From Flavobacterium aquiphilum (GTDB lineage: Bacteria > Bacteroidota > Bacteroidia > Flavobacteriales > Flavobacteriaceae): DNA of 64,000 nt. The position numbers were made by a program, and so were the translations under genes. Position 1 is the first letter of the stretch, and each line of letters starts with the position of its first letter. Below the pieces are notes generated by a model. The model saw only the letters and a list, made by a program, of their open reading frames with translations, was not told where the DNA came from and ran no database searches. Of this stretch, positions 52,808 to 63,749 are shown piece after piece. The stretch covers positions 4,216,001-4,280,000 of the forward strand of contig NZ_CP114288.1 of the NCBI RefSeq assembly GCF_027111335.1, in the 5' to 3' direction.

Positions 52808-53179
52808 ATGAAAAAGATAATCACCAAAGTATTTTTGATTATTGCGTTTCTATATTCTTCCATTGCTTTTACGCAAGGAATAAATAAAGTGTCCTTGCTG
52901 AATGAACTGAACAAAACTTACGGAGTCACACTAAACGCAGATGAACAAAGCAATTTTGAAAATGCAAACAACACATTAGTATCGGAACTGTTTGCATTGG
53001 AAGAAAAAAATTTATCAAAAGAAAATCGCGATAAACAAATTGATAAATTATTTGACAAAAGAGACAAAGCCTTGACCTCGTCTTTAGGCATAAACAAATA
53101 CAGTGACATTAAATCGCAAACCGGCTCAAAAACTGCAGAAACCGTACAAAAAGTAAAAGCTTCAAAAATGACTCCTTAA
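52808..53179 (+). CDS. Small exported helical protein (123 aa)
   Basis: 123 residues. The signal peptide is about 3-22 (KIITKVFLIIAFLYSSIAFTQ). The mature part is mostly helical and charged (NELNKTYGVTLNADEQSNFENANNTLVSELFALEEKNLSKENRDKQIDKLFDKRDKAL), like a Spy- or Skp-type periplasmic protein in looks only; no family is recognised. It lies between trmD and rplS, 67 bp after trmD, and may share its transcript. Confidence 0.75.
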   Translation: MKKIITKVFLIIAFLYSSIAFTQGINKVSLLNELNKTYGVTLNADEQSNFENANNTLVSELFALEEKNLSKENRDKQIDKLFDKRDKALTSSLGINKYSDIKSQTGSKTAETVQKVKASKMTP

Positions 53180-53281
53180 GTTATTTCGACAATACAAACC
53201 ATAAAAAAGCTTTTAACGTTAAAGACTTTTTTTTATGTTTTCACCAATGAATCAGCACATTAAAAAAATTTAAGTTTGAAA

Positions 53282-53311
53282 TTTGTATATTAAAAATTTT
53301 AGCTACATTTG
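53282..53311 (+). promoter_or_regulatory. Promoter of rplS
   Basis: TTTG (53282-53285) and TACATTTG (53304-53311) are spaced 18 bp apart, the clearest Bacteroidota promoter in the window. Transcription starts near 53318. Confidence 0.75.
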
Positions 53312-53317
53312 CACCCT

Positions 53318-53383
53318 CAATTAGACCAACCTCTGGCGAGAACCGTGAATGTTGCTCTATTTAAACCATAAATAAAAAATAAA
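53318..53383 (+). promoter_or_regulatory. rplS 5' leader, possible L19 autoregulatory element
   Basis: The leader of about 66 nt has a GC-richer block (accaacctctggcgagaacc, 53326-53345) unlike the AT-rich surroundings. Ribosomal protein genes in Flavobacteriia are known to use leader motifs that bind the protein; an L19-type leader has been proposed in that group. The fold here is not certain by eye. Confidence 0.45.
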
Positions 53384-53734
53384 ATGGCAGATTTATTGAA
53401 ATTCGTTCAAGACGAATTCATAACAAGAAAAGATTTCCCTGAATTCGGAGCTGGAGACACAATCACAGTTTACTACGAAATTAAAGAGGGTGAAAAAACA
53501 AGAACACAGTTTTTCAAAGGTGTTGTTATCCAAAGAAGAGGAGCTGGAGTAACTGAAACTTTTACAATCCGTAAAATGTCAGGTTCAGTTGGTGTAGAGC
53601 GTATCTTCCCTGTTAACTTACCAGCTTTGCAAAAAATTGAAATCAATAAGAAAGGTCACGTACGTAGAGCTAGAATTTTCTACTTCAGAGAACTTACTGG
53701 TAAAAAAGCTAAAATCAAAGACAAAAGAAGATAG
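53384..53734 (+). CDS. rplS: 50S ribosomal protein L19
   Basis: 116 residues, full length. Typical blocks: FPEFGAGDTITVYYEIKEGEKTRTQFFKGVVIQRRGAGVTETFTIRKMSGSVGVERIFPVNLPAL and a basic tail RRARIFYFRELTGKKAKIKDKRR. L19 sits at the 30S-50S interface. It is a single-gene unit with a strong promoter and a terminator. Confidence 0.98.
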   Translation: MADLLKFVQDEFITRKDFPEFGAGDTITVYYEIKEGEKTRTQFFKGVVIQRRGAGVTETFTIRKMSGSVGVERIFPVNLPALQKIEINKKGHVRRARIFYFRELTGKKAKIKDKRR

Positions 53735-53758
53735 TTTAAGCTATTTCCTTAATGATAA

Positions 53759-53801
53759 AAAAGTCCCAACCGATGAAAATCGAGATTGGGACTTTTTTTT
53801 T
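53759..53801 (+). terminator. Intrinsic terminator after rplS
   Basis: Perfect 11-bp arms at 53759-53769 and 53786-53796, then a T-run. Confidence 0.85.
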
Positions 53802-53937
53802 GATAATTTTTAATAGCCTAAAATCAGAATTTAAAAATCAAAAGGGGGTAAAAATATCAAATTCAAAATATCACAGAATAACGTCTTAAAATTAGTTTTT
53901 TATCTGCAAATACAACCTCAAATCCAACATCATTTCA

Positions 53938-53945
53938 TATATTTG
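53938..53945 (+). promoter_or_regulatory. -7 promoter box for the isocitrate dehydrogenase gene
   Basis: TATATTTG, matching TAnnTTTG, about 80 nt before the ATG at 54026. Between them is an AT-rich leader with no clear hairpin. Confidence 0.55.
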
Positions 53946-54019
53946 CCCGCCTTATCTCAATCGATGTAATTACTAATAAGGCTCTTATTATAAACCACGC
54001 TTTAGATTAAAAAAAATAA

Positions 54020-56263
<2,244 letters not shown>

Positions 56264-56286
56264 TCATTTTTAAACCCAAATAACTA

Positions 56287-56319
56287 AAAGACAACTGGAA
56301 ACGGTTGTCTTTTTTTTTT
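56287..56319 (+). terminator. Intrinsic terminator after icd
   Basis: Arms 56287-56295 and 56304-56312 pair over 9 bp, then a T-run. Confidence 0.8.
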
Positions 56320-56327
56320 GCGCTTTT

Positions 56328-56454
56328 GGAGCAAAACATTTGACTTTTTTATCAACATTGCTCCCGCTTTACGCTGCAATCTTATGTCCCGAACACCGGG
56401 TCATAAGGATTTCCTCTGCACACGAGCGAAGCGAACTGACGAAGTAATCGGGGC
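56328..56454 (-). repeat. Hairpin repeat family, copy E, with inserted 27-bp module
   Basis: In reverse orientation: ggagcaaaacatt, ctcccgctttacgctgcaatct, a stem with one mismatch (cttatgtccc with gggtcataag), then aggatttcctctgca, the 27-bp module (56421-56447), and the rest of atcggggcta. Against copy C the stem has changed G to A on one side and C to T on the other, keeping the pair. Confidence 0.75.
56421..56447. repeat. 27-bp module, copy 2
   Basis: cacgagcgaagcgaactgac followed by gaagtaa, one base different from 38263-38289. Here it splits the normally continuous gcaatcgggg of the host repeat. Confidence 0.7.
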
Positions 56455-56556
56455 TAGAAATCAACATTCTAGTATTTTACTTTAAAAAAAATATTTTATA
56501 AATAAGCGAACATTCATTTATAAATACTACTTCTGCTTTTCCAAAAAAGTAACCAA

Positions 56557-57147
56557 ATGCGAACAAGAGATACAAATAAAGAAGAATTGGTAAAACAAAA
56601 AGCGATCGAAATGCTTGTAAAACTGGGCATTGAAGGCTTTGGAATGAATCGATTGGCAAAAGAATGCGGCGTTTCGGTAGCCACTTTATACATCTACTAC
56701 AAAGACAAAGAAGATTTGATAAAAAAAATTGGAATCGAAATTGGACAAAGTTTCTTCAATGAAATGACTGTAGATTTTTCTCCAACAATGTCCTTTAAAG
56801 ACGGTTTGCGCAAACAATGGGAAAACAGGGCGCGTTATACCATAAAGTATCCGCTTCATGTTTCGTGTTGGGAACTTTTGAGCCATTCCAGCTATAGAGA
56901 CGCAATTTTGGAAAGCAGCCTTTCTGATTTCAAAACCATAATGGGAGATTTTTTGAAAAAAGCAATAGAGAAAAAAGAATTAGTCTGCATGCCCAAAGAG
57001 GTATTTTGGAGTATTGCCTACGGCCCTTTATACACCTTACTTCGCTTCCATAATGAAGGAAAAACAATGGCAGGAACTCCTTTCGAACTCACAAAAGAAA
57101 CCACAGAAAAAACATTTGAATTAGTAATAAAAGCTTTGACACCATAA
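56557..57147 (+). CDS. TetR/AcrR-family transcriptional regulator
   Basis: 196 residues. The N-terminal HTH (about 12-58: KAIEMLVKLGIEGFGMNRLAKECGVSVATLYIYYKDKEDLI) is clear; the C-terminal ligand domain is helical. It lies upstream of a small protein gene and an MFS transporter gene on the same strand, a layout that suggests it controls the efflux pump. I see no clean palindrome upstream; the 290-bp gap to icd is filled mainly by repeat copy E. Confidence 0.92.
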   Translation: MRTRDTNKEELVKQKAIEMLVKLGIEGFGMNRLAKECGVSVATLYIYYKDKEDLIKKIGIEIGQSFFNEMTVDFSPTMSFKDGLRKQWENRARYTIKYPLHVSCWELLSHSSYRDAILESSLSDFKTIMGDFLKKAIEKKELVCMPKEVFWSIAYGPLYTLLRFHNEGKTMAGTPFELTKETTEKTFELVIKALTP

Positions 57148-57296
57148 AAAGTTTAGCAATGAAATCGCCATTAACAACAAGTTTGCGGTAGCAATTGAAA
57201 ATCATCGAACACCGATGAAAATAAAATATTGTGAGATAAACAACGATAATAAAAAGCGATAACATATATGACCTATGACAAATAAATTTTACATAT

Positions 57297-57524
57297 ATGA
57301 AAAACCAAATTGAAAACATATTGGTATTTGCAACCAATATCAAAACAGAAAATGACAAACTAACAATAAGCAATGTTCTAAATAATAACCCGGAAATACT
57401 TCAATGGTCTCTCGATTTGGAAGACATTGACTGTGTTTTACGAATCGTAAGCTACACGTTATCTGAAGAACAAATAATAACCCTTTTAGACAACCAAAAC
57501 TTCGAGTGCTCGGCATTGGAATAA
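57297..57524 (+). CDS. 75-aa HMA-like protein without CxxC
   Basis: 75 residues. The pattern strand-helix-strand-strand-helix-strand (ILVFATNIKTENDKLTISNVLNNNPEILQWSLDLEDIDCVLRIVSYTLSEEQIITLLDNQNFECSAL) matches the heavy-metal-associated fold in length and order. The CxxC copper site at the end of strand 1 is not present (NIKTEND). It thus resembles the HMA-like proteins that have lost metal binding. It lies 10 bp before the MFS gene. Confidence 0.65.
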   Translation: MKNQIENILVFATNIKTENDKLTISNVLNNNPEILQWSLDLEDIDCVLRIVSYTLSEEQIITLLDNQNFECSALE

Positions 57525-57534
57525 GACAGACAAT

Positions 57535-58806
57535 ATGAAACAAGAAAAAATAAAGACTCCACCATTTACATCCTATCAAAAATTTGCAGTTTTCATACTC
57601 GCCATCACACAATTTACGGTAATTCTCGATTTTATGGTAATGTCGCCTTTGGGAGATATCCTGATGAAGTCATTGAACCTAAAACCAACACATTTTGGAT
57701 TGGTCGTATCGGCTTACGCGTTTAGCGCGGGAACTTCAGGATTGCTTACTGCTGGTTTTGCCGATAAATTTGACCGCAAAAAACTTTTGCTATTCTTCTA
57801 CGTAGGGTTTATTTCGGGAACCGTAATGTGCGGAATCGTAAACTCTTATTATTGGCTTGTTGCGGCCAGAATAATTACGGGATTGTTTGGTGGTGTTATC
57901 GGTTCCATATCGATGGCCATCATCGCCGATTTATTTAATATTCAGCAACGTGGCCGTGTAATGGGTTTTATCCAAATGGGCTTTGGAGCCAGCCAAATTC
58001 TAGGAATTCCTATCGGTTTGTATTTTGCTAATGCCTGGGGATGGCACGCACCTTTTTTATGGGTAGCTGGAATGGCAGGAATTATTGCGTTCACAATAGC
58101 TGTCAAACTAAAACCCATCACTAAACATCTCGCAGTGCAGCACGACAAATCACCTTTTGAACATTTAAAACACACTATCGCAAAGAAAGAATACCGAATT
58201 GGTTTCACTGCAACTGCCCTACTATCCGTTGGAGGTTTTATGATGATGCCCTTTGGGAGCGCTTTTGCCATCAACAACCTTCATGTTACGCAAGAACAAT
58301 TACCAATGCTATTTATGATTGCCGGCTTAGCCACTCTAGTGATAATGCCTTTGATAGGAAAATTGAGCGACAGCATAGACAAATACAAAATATTTGTTTA
58401 TGCCTCAATTTGGACAATGATAATGGTGGCTATTTATACCAACCTTGGGGTAACAGTGTTTGGACTGGTTGCCATTGCCAACGTATTGATGATGATGGGC
58501 GTCATGGGACGAATGGTTCCATCTTCAGCACTGGTAACTTCAATTCCCGAAATGCAAGACAGAGGCGCTTTTATGAGCATTAACTCCTCCTTACAGCAAA
58601 TCGCCGGGGGTGTTGCAGCTGCTTTCGCAGGAACAATTGTAGTTCAGAAGACAAAAACGAGCCCCCTTGAACATTACGACACTTTGGGAATTATAATTAT
58701 TGGAATTTCAATCCTTACGGTTGTACTTATGTATCGCGTCAATAAAATGGTAAAAAGAAGAAATCAGGGCAAGAAAGAAGATCTTATTACTTTTCAAGAA
58801 ATATAG
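57535..58806 (+). CDS. MFS efflux transporter
   Basis: 423 residues with 12 predicted helices. The MFS motif A region is present (GFADKFDRKKLLLFFYVGF), with the first-helix motif FAVFILAITQFTVILDFMVMSPLGDIL and the N-C linker around residue 205. The DHA1-type drug:H+ antiporters fit best. Downstream of a TetR regulator and the 75-aa gene, so probably one operon; the substrate is unknown. No terminator is obvious. Confidence 0.92.
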   Translation: MKQEKIKTPPFTSYQKFAVFILAITQFTVILDFMVMSPLGDILMKSLNLKPTHFGLVVSAYAFSAGTSGLLTAGFADKFDRKKLLLFFYVGFISGTVMCGIVNSYYWLVAARIITGLFGGVIGSISMAIIADLFNIQQRGRVMGFIQMGFGASQILGIPIGLYFANAWGWHAPFLWVAGMAGIIAFTIAVKLKPITKHLAVQHDKSPFEHLKHTIAKKEYRIGFTATALLSVGGFMMMPFGSAFAINNLHVTQEQLPMLFMIAGLATLVIMPLIGKLSDSIDKYKIFVYASIWTMIMVAIYTNLGVTVFGLVAIANVLMMMGVMGRMVPSSALVTSIPEMQDRGAFMSINSSLQQIAGGVAAAFAGTIVVQKTKTSPLEHYDTLGIIIIGISILTVVLMYRVNKMVKRRNQGKKEDLITFQEI

Positions 58807-58877
58807 TCGAAAAATTCTATTTCAGATTAAACTATTTACTTACAGCACTATCTAATAGCAAACTTCAAAAAAAACCT

Positions 58878-59930
58878 ATGAAAATCAATTTACCTCTGAT
58901 TTTAATTTTAACAACACTTTTGACATTTTCATGCACTAGCAATGATTCAAAGTCTGAAACAGATCCTAATGTTAGTGATGATCTGGCTGGTCCAATTTCA
59001 CGTCCACAAAACGGATATGGCTCTGATGGACAATATACTGTTGCAACCAAATCGTTTCCAAGTCCACTTTATAGCGGAAAAAATGTAACAATATTCTATC
59101 CAAAAGAAATTGGCACAGCAAGACCAACTATTTTTTATTCACATCCTTATGGTGGCGAAGAAAGCAGTTACAATATTGGATTATATGAATTTATAGCCAA
59201 GAAAGGGTATGTTGTTGTTTTTGCACCTTATCCTACAACAGGAGTCAGCATCGACGACCGATACAGTACGTTATGGGAAAGTTTTAAAAAAGCAGTAACT
59301 GATTATCCAAATATCATTGACACTTCAAAAATTGGTTTTATGGGGCATTCTTTTGGTGGAGGAGCATCATTTGCGTTGGCTCATAAAGCATTTATCAATG
59401 AAGGTTGGGGACAAAACGGACGCTTTATTTTTACAATGGCACAATGGTATGCACACCAAATTACCGATGCGGATTTGCTAAATTTTCCTGCAAATACAAA
59501 ACTAATTACCCAAGTCTATGACGATGACGTGACCAACGACCACCGACTAGCCATTGATATTTTCAAAAACATCAATATTCCAGATTCAGAAAAAGATTTT
59601 ATTCTGATTAAGAAAAGCGTACTACCCACATATACCTATACCGCTGAACACACCTTACCCAATACCCAGTCAGCCTATGATGCTTATGATTATTACGGTA
59701 TTTACAGACTTCTTGATGCTATGATTGACTATAGTTTTAACGGTAGTTCAGCTGGTAAAAAAGTTGCTTTAGGAAATGGCTCAGCCGAGCAAATTACAAT
59801 GCCAAGCTATAACGGACAAGCCTTAACACCATTAGAAGTCACTGACAATCCTATTCCGGCCTACCCGCAAAGCAAATATCAATTCCAATGCAGTTCTATC
59901 AACAATCCCAGAATTGCAAACTGCAAATAA
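58878..59930 (+). CDS. Lipoprotein alpha/beta hydrolase (dienelactone/chlorophyllase-like)
   Basis: 350 residues. The signal peptide ends in a lipobox with Cys19 (LTFSC), so it is a surface or periplasmic lipoprotein. The domain has YSHPYGGEESSY (oxyanion), the nucleophile motif GFMGHSFGGGAS with Ser near 158, and later TQVYDDDVTNDH and EHTLPNTQS with the Asp and His. The family includes cutinase- and PETase-like enzymes, but the sequence shows no specific sign of those. It may cleave extracellular esters. Single gene. Confidence 0.88.
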   Translation: MKINLPLILILTTLLTFSCTSNDSKSETDPNVSDDLAGPISRPQNGYGSDGQYTVATKSFPSPLYSGKNVTIFYPKEIGTARPTIFYSHPYGGEESSYNIGLYEFIAKKGYVVVFAPYPTTGVSIDDRYSTLWESFKKAVTDYPNIIDTSKIGFMGHSFGGGASFALAHKAFINEGWGQNGRFIFTMAQWYAHQITDADLLNFPANTKLITQVYDDDVTNDHRLAIDIFKNINIPDSEKDFILIKKSVLPTYTYTAEHTLPNTQSAYDAYDYYGIYRLLDAMIDYSFNGSSAGKKVALGNGSAEQITMPSYNGQALTPLEVTDNPIPAYPQSKYQFQCSSINNPRIANCK

Positions 59931-59957
59931 ATTCAAATTATTTAAATCTTACAAAAT

Positions 59958-59996
59958 GCTATCTGGGACAAAATACACTATTTGCTCCCGGATAGC
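59958..59996 (+). terminator. Hairpin after the lipoprotein hydrolase gene
   Basis: Arms 59958-59968 and 59986-59996 pair over 11 bp with one G-T pair; a T-run begins about 10 bp later. Confidence 0.55.
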
Positions 59997-60112
59997 TAGT
60001 CACTGTTTTTTTTCTCTAAATCAAAAAAACAACAGTTATTAACGATAGATTAACAATTGTATTTGTGAGAATTAACCCTGTTTTATGATATTTGCAGTCC
60101 AAAACCATAACA

Positions 60113-62515
60113 ATGATTTCGAAAAAAATAATTTCCCTGTTCTTTTTATTACTGGTCACACTATCTGTTTTTTCACAGAACAAAAGTGGCGGCGAATCGG
60201 CTAAACAAAAATTCACCCTTAGCGGGGTTATTACTGATGGCGGCACCAACGAAACTTTAATTGGTGCAAACGTTTTGATCCCCGAATTAAAAATGAGCAT
60301 CACAACCAATGAATACGGATATTATTCGGTGACTTTGCCTAAAGGAAATTACGAAATAACAATCAGCAATGTAGGTTATAAGACTATTACAGACAAAATT
60401 TCGCTAACCCAAGACATCAAAAAAAATTATTCCCTTGGTGAATCGGAGCAGGAATTGAAAGAAGTCATCATTAATACCGAAAAAACAACCGCCAATATTC
60501 GAAAACCTGAAATGAGCGTTAATAAATTGTCGATTTCGGCAATCAAAAAAATGCCAGTGGTAATGGGTGAAGTCGATGTTATTAAATCCATTTTGTTTCT
60601 TCCCGGAGTTACCAATGCCGGCGAAGGCCAATCCGGGTTCAACGTTCGCGGTGGTGGTGCCGATCAAAACTTAATTCTTTTGGACGAAGCGACCATTTAT
60701 AATTCCTCACACGTTTTTGGTTTTTTCTCGGTCTTCAACCCCGATGCAATTAAGGATTTGAAATTATACAAAGGTGGAATTCCATCTCGATTTGGAGGCC
60801 GTGCATCGTCGGTTTTGGATATTTATCAAAAGGACGGTAACAGCAAAGAATTCCATATGAACGGAGGAATCGGACTGATTTCCAGCAGGATTTTGGCCGA
60901 AGGTCCAATCGTAAAAGACAAAGGTTCGTTCCTGATTGGTGGCCGTGCTTCGTATGCTCATTTGTTCCTGAAACTGGCAAACAATGACAATTCCGCTTAT
61001 TTCTATGACCTGAACACCAAACTGAATTATAAACTCGATCAGAATAACAATTTATTTCTTTCGGGATATTTTGGTCGGGATGTGTTTTCGTTAAACGAAA
61101 GCTTTAAAAATATTTATGGAAATTCAACGGTAAACTTGAGATGGAACCATCTTTATAGTGACAAATTATTCTCTAACTTATCACTTATTTACAGTGATTA
61201 CTATTATGGATTAACGCTTGATTTTGTTGGCTTCAATTGGGATTCTGGTATCAAAAATTTCAATTTAAAATACGATTTCAAGCATTATATATCCAATAAA
61301 ATAAAACTGAACTACGGGTTGAACTCCATTTACTACGACTTTAATCCGGGAACTATCGAACCTAATGGATCCAGTTCCAGTGTCAACTATAGACAATTAG
61401 AAAAAAAATATGCTTTTGAAAATGGTTTTTATCTGGAAGCAGAACAAACCCTAACCGATAAACTGGCCATAAACTATGGTGTTCGCTACAGTATCTTCAA
61501 CCGACTGGGAAATTCAACTGTAAATCTCTATCAAAATAACCAACCTGTATTTTACGATAGCGACTTAAAAGTATACGAAAAAGCAAAACCTATAGGAACA
61601 ACTCATTTCGGTAAAAACCAAACCATCGCGAGTTTTGACTACCTTGAACCACGCTTTTCGGTAGCTTACGAATTGACTCAAAATCAATCGGTGAAAGCCA
61701 GTTACAACCGTATGGCGCAATACCTTCAATTGGTTTCCAACACGGCCTCCCCGACCCCACTCGATGTTTGGACGCCTAGTGACAACTACATTAAACCCCA
61801 AATTGCCGATCAGGTGGCTATTGGCTATTTTAATAATTTTAGCGAAAACAAATACACTCTTGAAGTAGAGAGTTTTTACAAGAAAATTAAAAACAGAATG
61901 GATTACATAGACGGTGCCGATTTGATTGCCAATGAAGCCATCGAGCAAGTGGTTCTTAACGGCGAAATGCGCAGCTACGGTATCGAAACATTATTACGAA
62001 AAAACACAGGAAGGTTCAACGGTTGGATTGCTTATACCATTTCAAAATCGCAACAAAGAACTCCTGGTAGAACTCCTGATGAAATAGGGATCAATTACGG
62101 AAAATGGTACCGATCAGCTTATGATAAACTTCACAATATTGCCGTTACAGGAAATTACACATTGAGCCCAAAATGGATTTTTGGAGGGAATTTCACCCTG
62201 CAATCCGGACAACCTGTAACTTACCCGAACGGACAATACATTTATCAAGGCATTACTGTCCCAAGTTATGGAGAACGAAATAAAAATAGTCTCCCTGCTT
62301 ATCATCACTTAGACGTTTCGGCCACTTATATTCCGAACCCGGAAAAAAAGAAAAATTGGCAAAGCGAATGGGTTTTCAGTATTTACAATATTTACAACCA
62401 AAAAAATGCTGCTTCGATCAGTTTTAGAGAAAATGCAGATACAGGCGCAAATGAAGCCGTGAGATTATCAATTTTCGGGATGGTTCCTTCGGTTTCCTAT
62501 AATTTTAAATTTTAA
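60113..62515 (+). CDS. TonB-dependent outer-membrane receptor with carboxypeptidase regulatory domain
   Basis: 800 residues from ATG 60113. The signal peptide is about 3-22 (SKKIISLFFLLLVTLSVFSQ). A CarboxypepD_reg domain (about 33-110) and a plug (about 130-230: GEGQSGFNVRGGGADQNLILLDEATIYNSSHVFGFFSVFNPDAIKDLKLYKGGIPSRFGGRASSVLDIY) lead to a 22-strand barrel with a C-terminal aromatic end (YNFKF). It takes up a siderophore, cobalamin or glycan. No SusD follows; the DUF4249 gene does. A near-consensus promoter (TTTG, 21 bp, GATATTTG) lies at 60062-60094; it overlaps a longer TTG start. Confidence 0.93.
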   Translation: MISKKIISLFFLLLVTLSVFSQNKSGGESAKQKFTLSGVITDGGTNETLIGANVLIPELKMSITTNEYGYYSVTLPKGNYEITISNVGYKTITDKISLTQDIKKNYSLGESEQELKEVIINTEKTTANIRKPEMSVNKLSISAIKKMPVVMGEVDVIKSILFLPGVTNAGEGQSGFNVRGGGADQNLILLDEATIYNSSHVFGFFSVFNPDAIKDLKLYKGGIPSRFGGRASSVLDIYQKDGNSKEFHMNGGIGLISSRILAEGPIVKDKGSFLIGGRASYAHLFLKLANNDNSAYFYDLNTKLNYKLDQNNNLFLSGYFGRDVFSLNESFKNIYGNSTVNLRWNHLYSDKLFSNLSLIYSDYYYGLTLDFVGFNWDSGIKNFNLKYDFKHYISNKIKLNYGLNSIYYDFNPGTIEPNGSSSSVNYRQLEKKYAFENGFYLEAEQTLTDKLAINYGVRYSIFNRLGNSTVNLYQNNQPVFYDSDLKVYEKAKPIGTTHFGKNQTIASFDYLEPRFSVAYELTQNQSVKASYNRMAQYLQLVSNTASPTPLDVWTPSDNYIKPQIADQVAIGYFNNFSENKYTLEVESFYKKIKNRMDYIDGADLIANEAIEQVVLNGEMRSYGIETLLRKNTGRFNGWIAYTISKSQQRTPGRTPDEIGINYGKWYRSAYDKLHNIAVTGNYTLSPKWIFGGNFTLQSGQPVTYPNGQYIYQGITVPSYGERNKNSLPAYHHLDVSATYIPNPEKKKNWQSEWVFSIYNIYNQKNAASISFRENADTGANEAVRLSIFGMVPSVSYNFKF

Positions 62516-62609
62516 TAAAATGAAATGAGCATGTCCCAAAATTGGTAGCAAACACCAATGACGATATGCGAATTACATATGACAGATAAAAAACAATAAA
62601 TATCAACAT

Positions 62610-63449
62610 ATGAAAAAGATACAACTCCTAATAGCGATTATCCTGACTTCTTTCTGTGTAATCAGTTGTGAAGATGTAGTCAATGTCGGTTTGGATACAG
62701 CAGCTCCAAAATTAGTCATAGACGCCTCAATAAAATGGCAAAAAGGTACCGATGGAAAAACCCAAAAAATCAAATTGACCACAACAACCGATTATTATTC
62801 CAATACTATTCCAGTTGCTACCGGAGCTACTGTTTCTGTCAAAAACATAACAGCTACTACTCCAACAACCTTTCAATTCATAGAAGATGGACAAACAGGT
62901 GAATACGTTTGTAGCAATTTCACTCCTATTATGAATAATGATTATGAACTGACAATAGTTTACAAAGGGGAAACTTATTCGGGGACTTCTAAATTTATGC
63001 CTACGCCTGTAATTGAAAAAACAGAACAAATTTTGAAACCGGGATTTGGAGGCGAAGATATGTATGAAATCAAATTCTATTTTCAGGACAATGGCACTGA
63101 AGACAATTTCTATTTAGTAGGAGCCAAAAGCAGCAAAAAAGCATATCCCGAATACGGTGTACTTTCGGATGAATTTTTTCAAGGAAATCTAATGTTTGCG
63201 ATCTATCAGGACCAAGACCTCAAAAAAGGCGATGTTGTACAGTACAGCCTGCAGGGAATCACCGAGAAATACAACAATTACATGAACAAATTAATTACCT
63301 CTTCAGGTGTTGAAGGTAATGGTCCATTTGCAATTCCACAAGCATCGGCTATACGAGGAAACATTGTAAACAAAACCAATCCCGATAATTTTCCGTTTGG
63401 CTATTTCCATCTTTCTGAAATCGACTCGGGAAGTCACACAATTGAGTAA
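62610..63449 (+). CDS. DUF4249 lipoprotein
   Basis: 279 residues. The lipobox is at Cys20 (SFCVISC). The rest is beta-rich, with LVIDASIKWQKGTDGKTQKIKLTTTTDYY, CSNFTPIMNNDYELTIVYKGETYSGTSKFMP and SALQGITEKYNNYMNKLI-like blocks, as in DUF4249, a family found almost only next to TonB receptors in Bacteroidota. It lies 94 bp after the receptor gene on the same strand. The pair probably works together at the outer membrane; the cargo is unknown. Confidence 0.88.
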   Translation: MKKIQLLIAIILTSFCVISCEDVVNVGLDTAAPKLVIDASIKWQKGTDGKTQKIKLTTTTDYYSNTIPVATGATVSVKNITATTPTTFQFIEDGQTGEYVCSNFTPIMNNDYELTIVYKGETYSGTSKFMPTPVIEKTEQILKPGFGGEDMYEIKFYFQDNGTEDNFYLVGAKSSKKAYPEYGVLSDEFFQGNLMFAIYQDQDLKKGDVVQYSLQGITEKYNNYMNKLITSSGVEGNGPFAIPQASAIRGNIVNKTNPDNFPFGYFHLSEIDSGSHTIE

Positions 63450-63513
63450 TTAATGATTACGACTGTCTAATTAATCATTATGACTGTCCGCAAAGCGTAC
63501 TAAATATTTTTTT

Positions 63514-63590
63514 GCCACTGATTACACAGATTCTCACAGATTTTATAAGCGTTATTAAAGAAAACTGTGTGTGTTTTAATCTGTAGCCAA
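63514..63590. repeat. Word-repeat dyad (cagattctcacagatt)
   Basis: Direct words cacagatt and tcacagatt (63527-63541) are followed by complementary words (ctgtgtgtgttttaatctgt) about 30 bp on. Similar words occur at 24957-25024 (gcagatt). It lies in the 300-bp gap behind the DUF4249 gene. Confidence 0.5.
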
Positions 63591-63628
63591 TTCTATTGGC
63601 TTGGCATTAGTTAAGGATAGTCATATTA

Positions 63629-63748
63629 ATGATTTTAGATTTCTGATTTAAGAATTTAGATTTTTTATACTTTTACGGAAAAATATTTGGTAAAATCTAT
63701 ATTCATTTTACTGAAATCTTAAATCTGCATTCTAAAATCCTAAATCAA
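63629..63748. repeat. Word-repeat dyad (gattttagatttctgattt)
   Basis: The left part, gattttagatttctgattta (about 63633-63652), and the right part, aatcttaaatctgcattctaa (about 63715-63736), are imperfect inverted repeats of the same words. A related set is at 16536-16630. It ends at the start of the next gene. Confidence 0.5.
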
Positions 63749-63749
63749 A

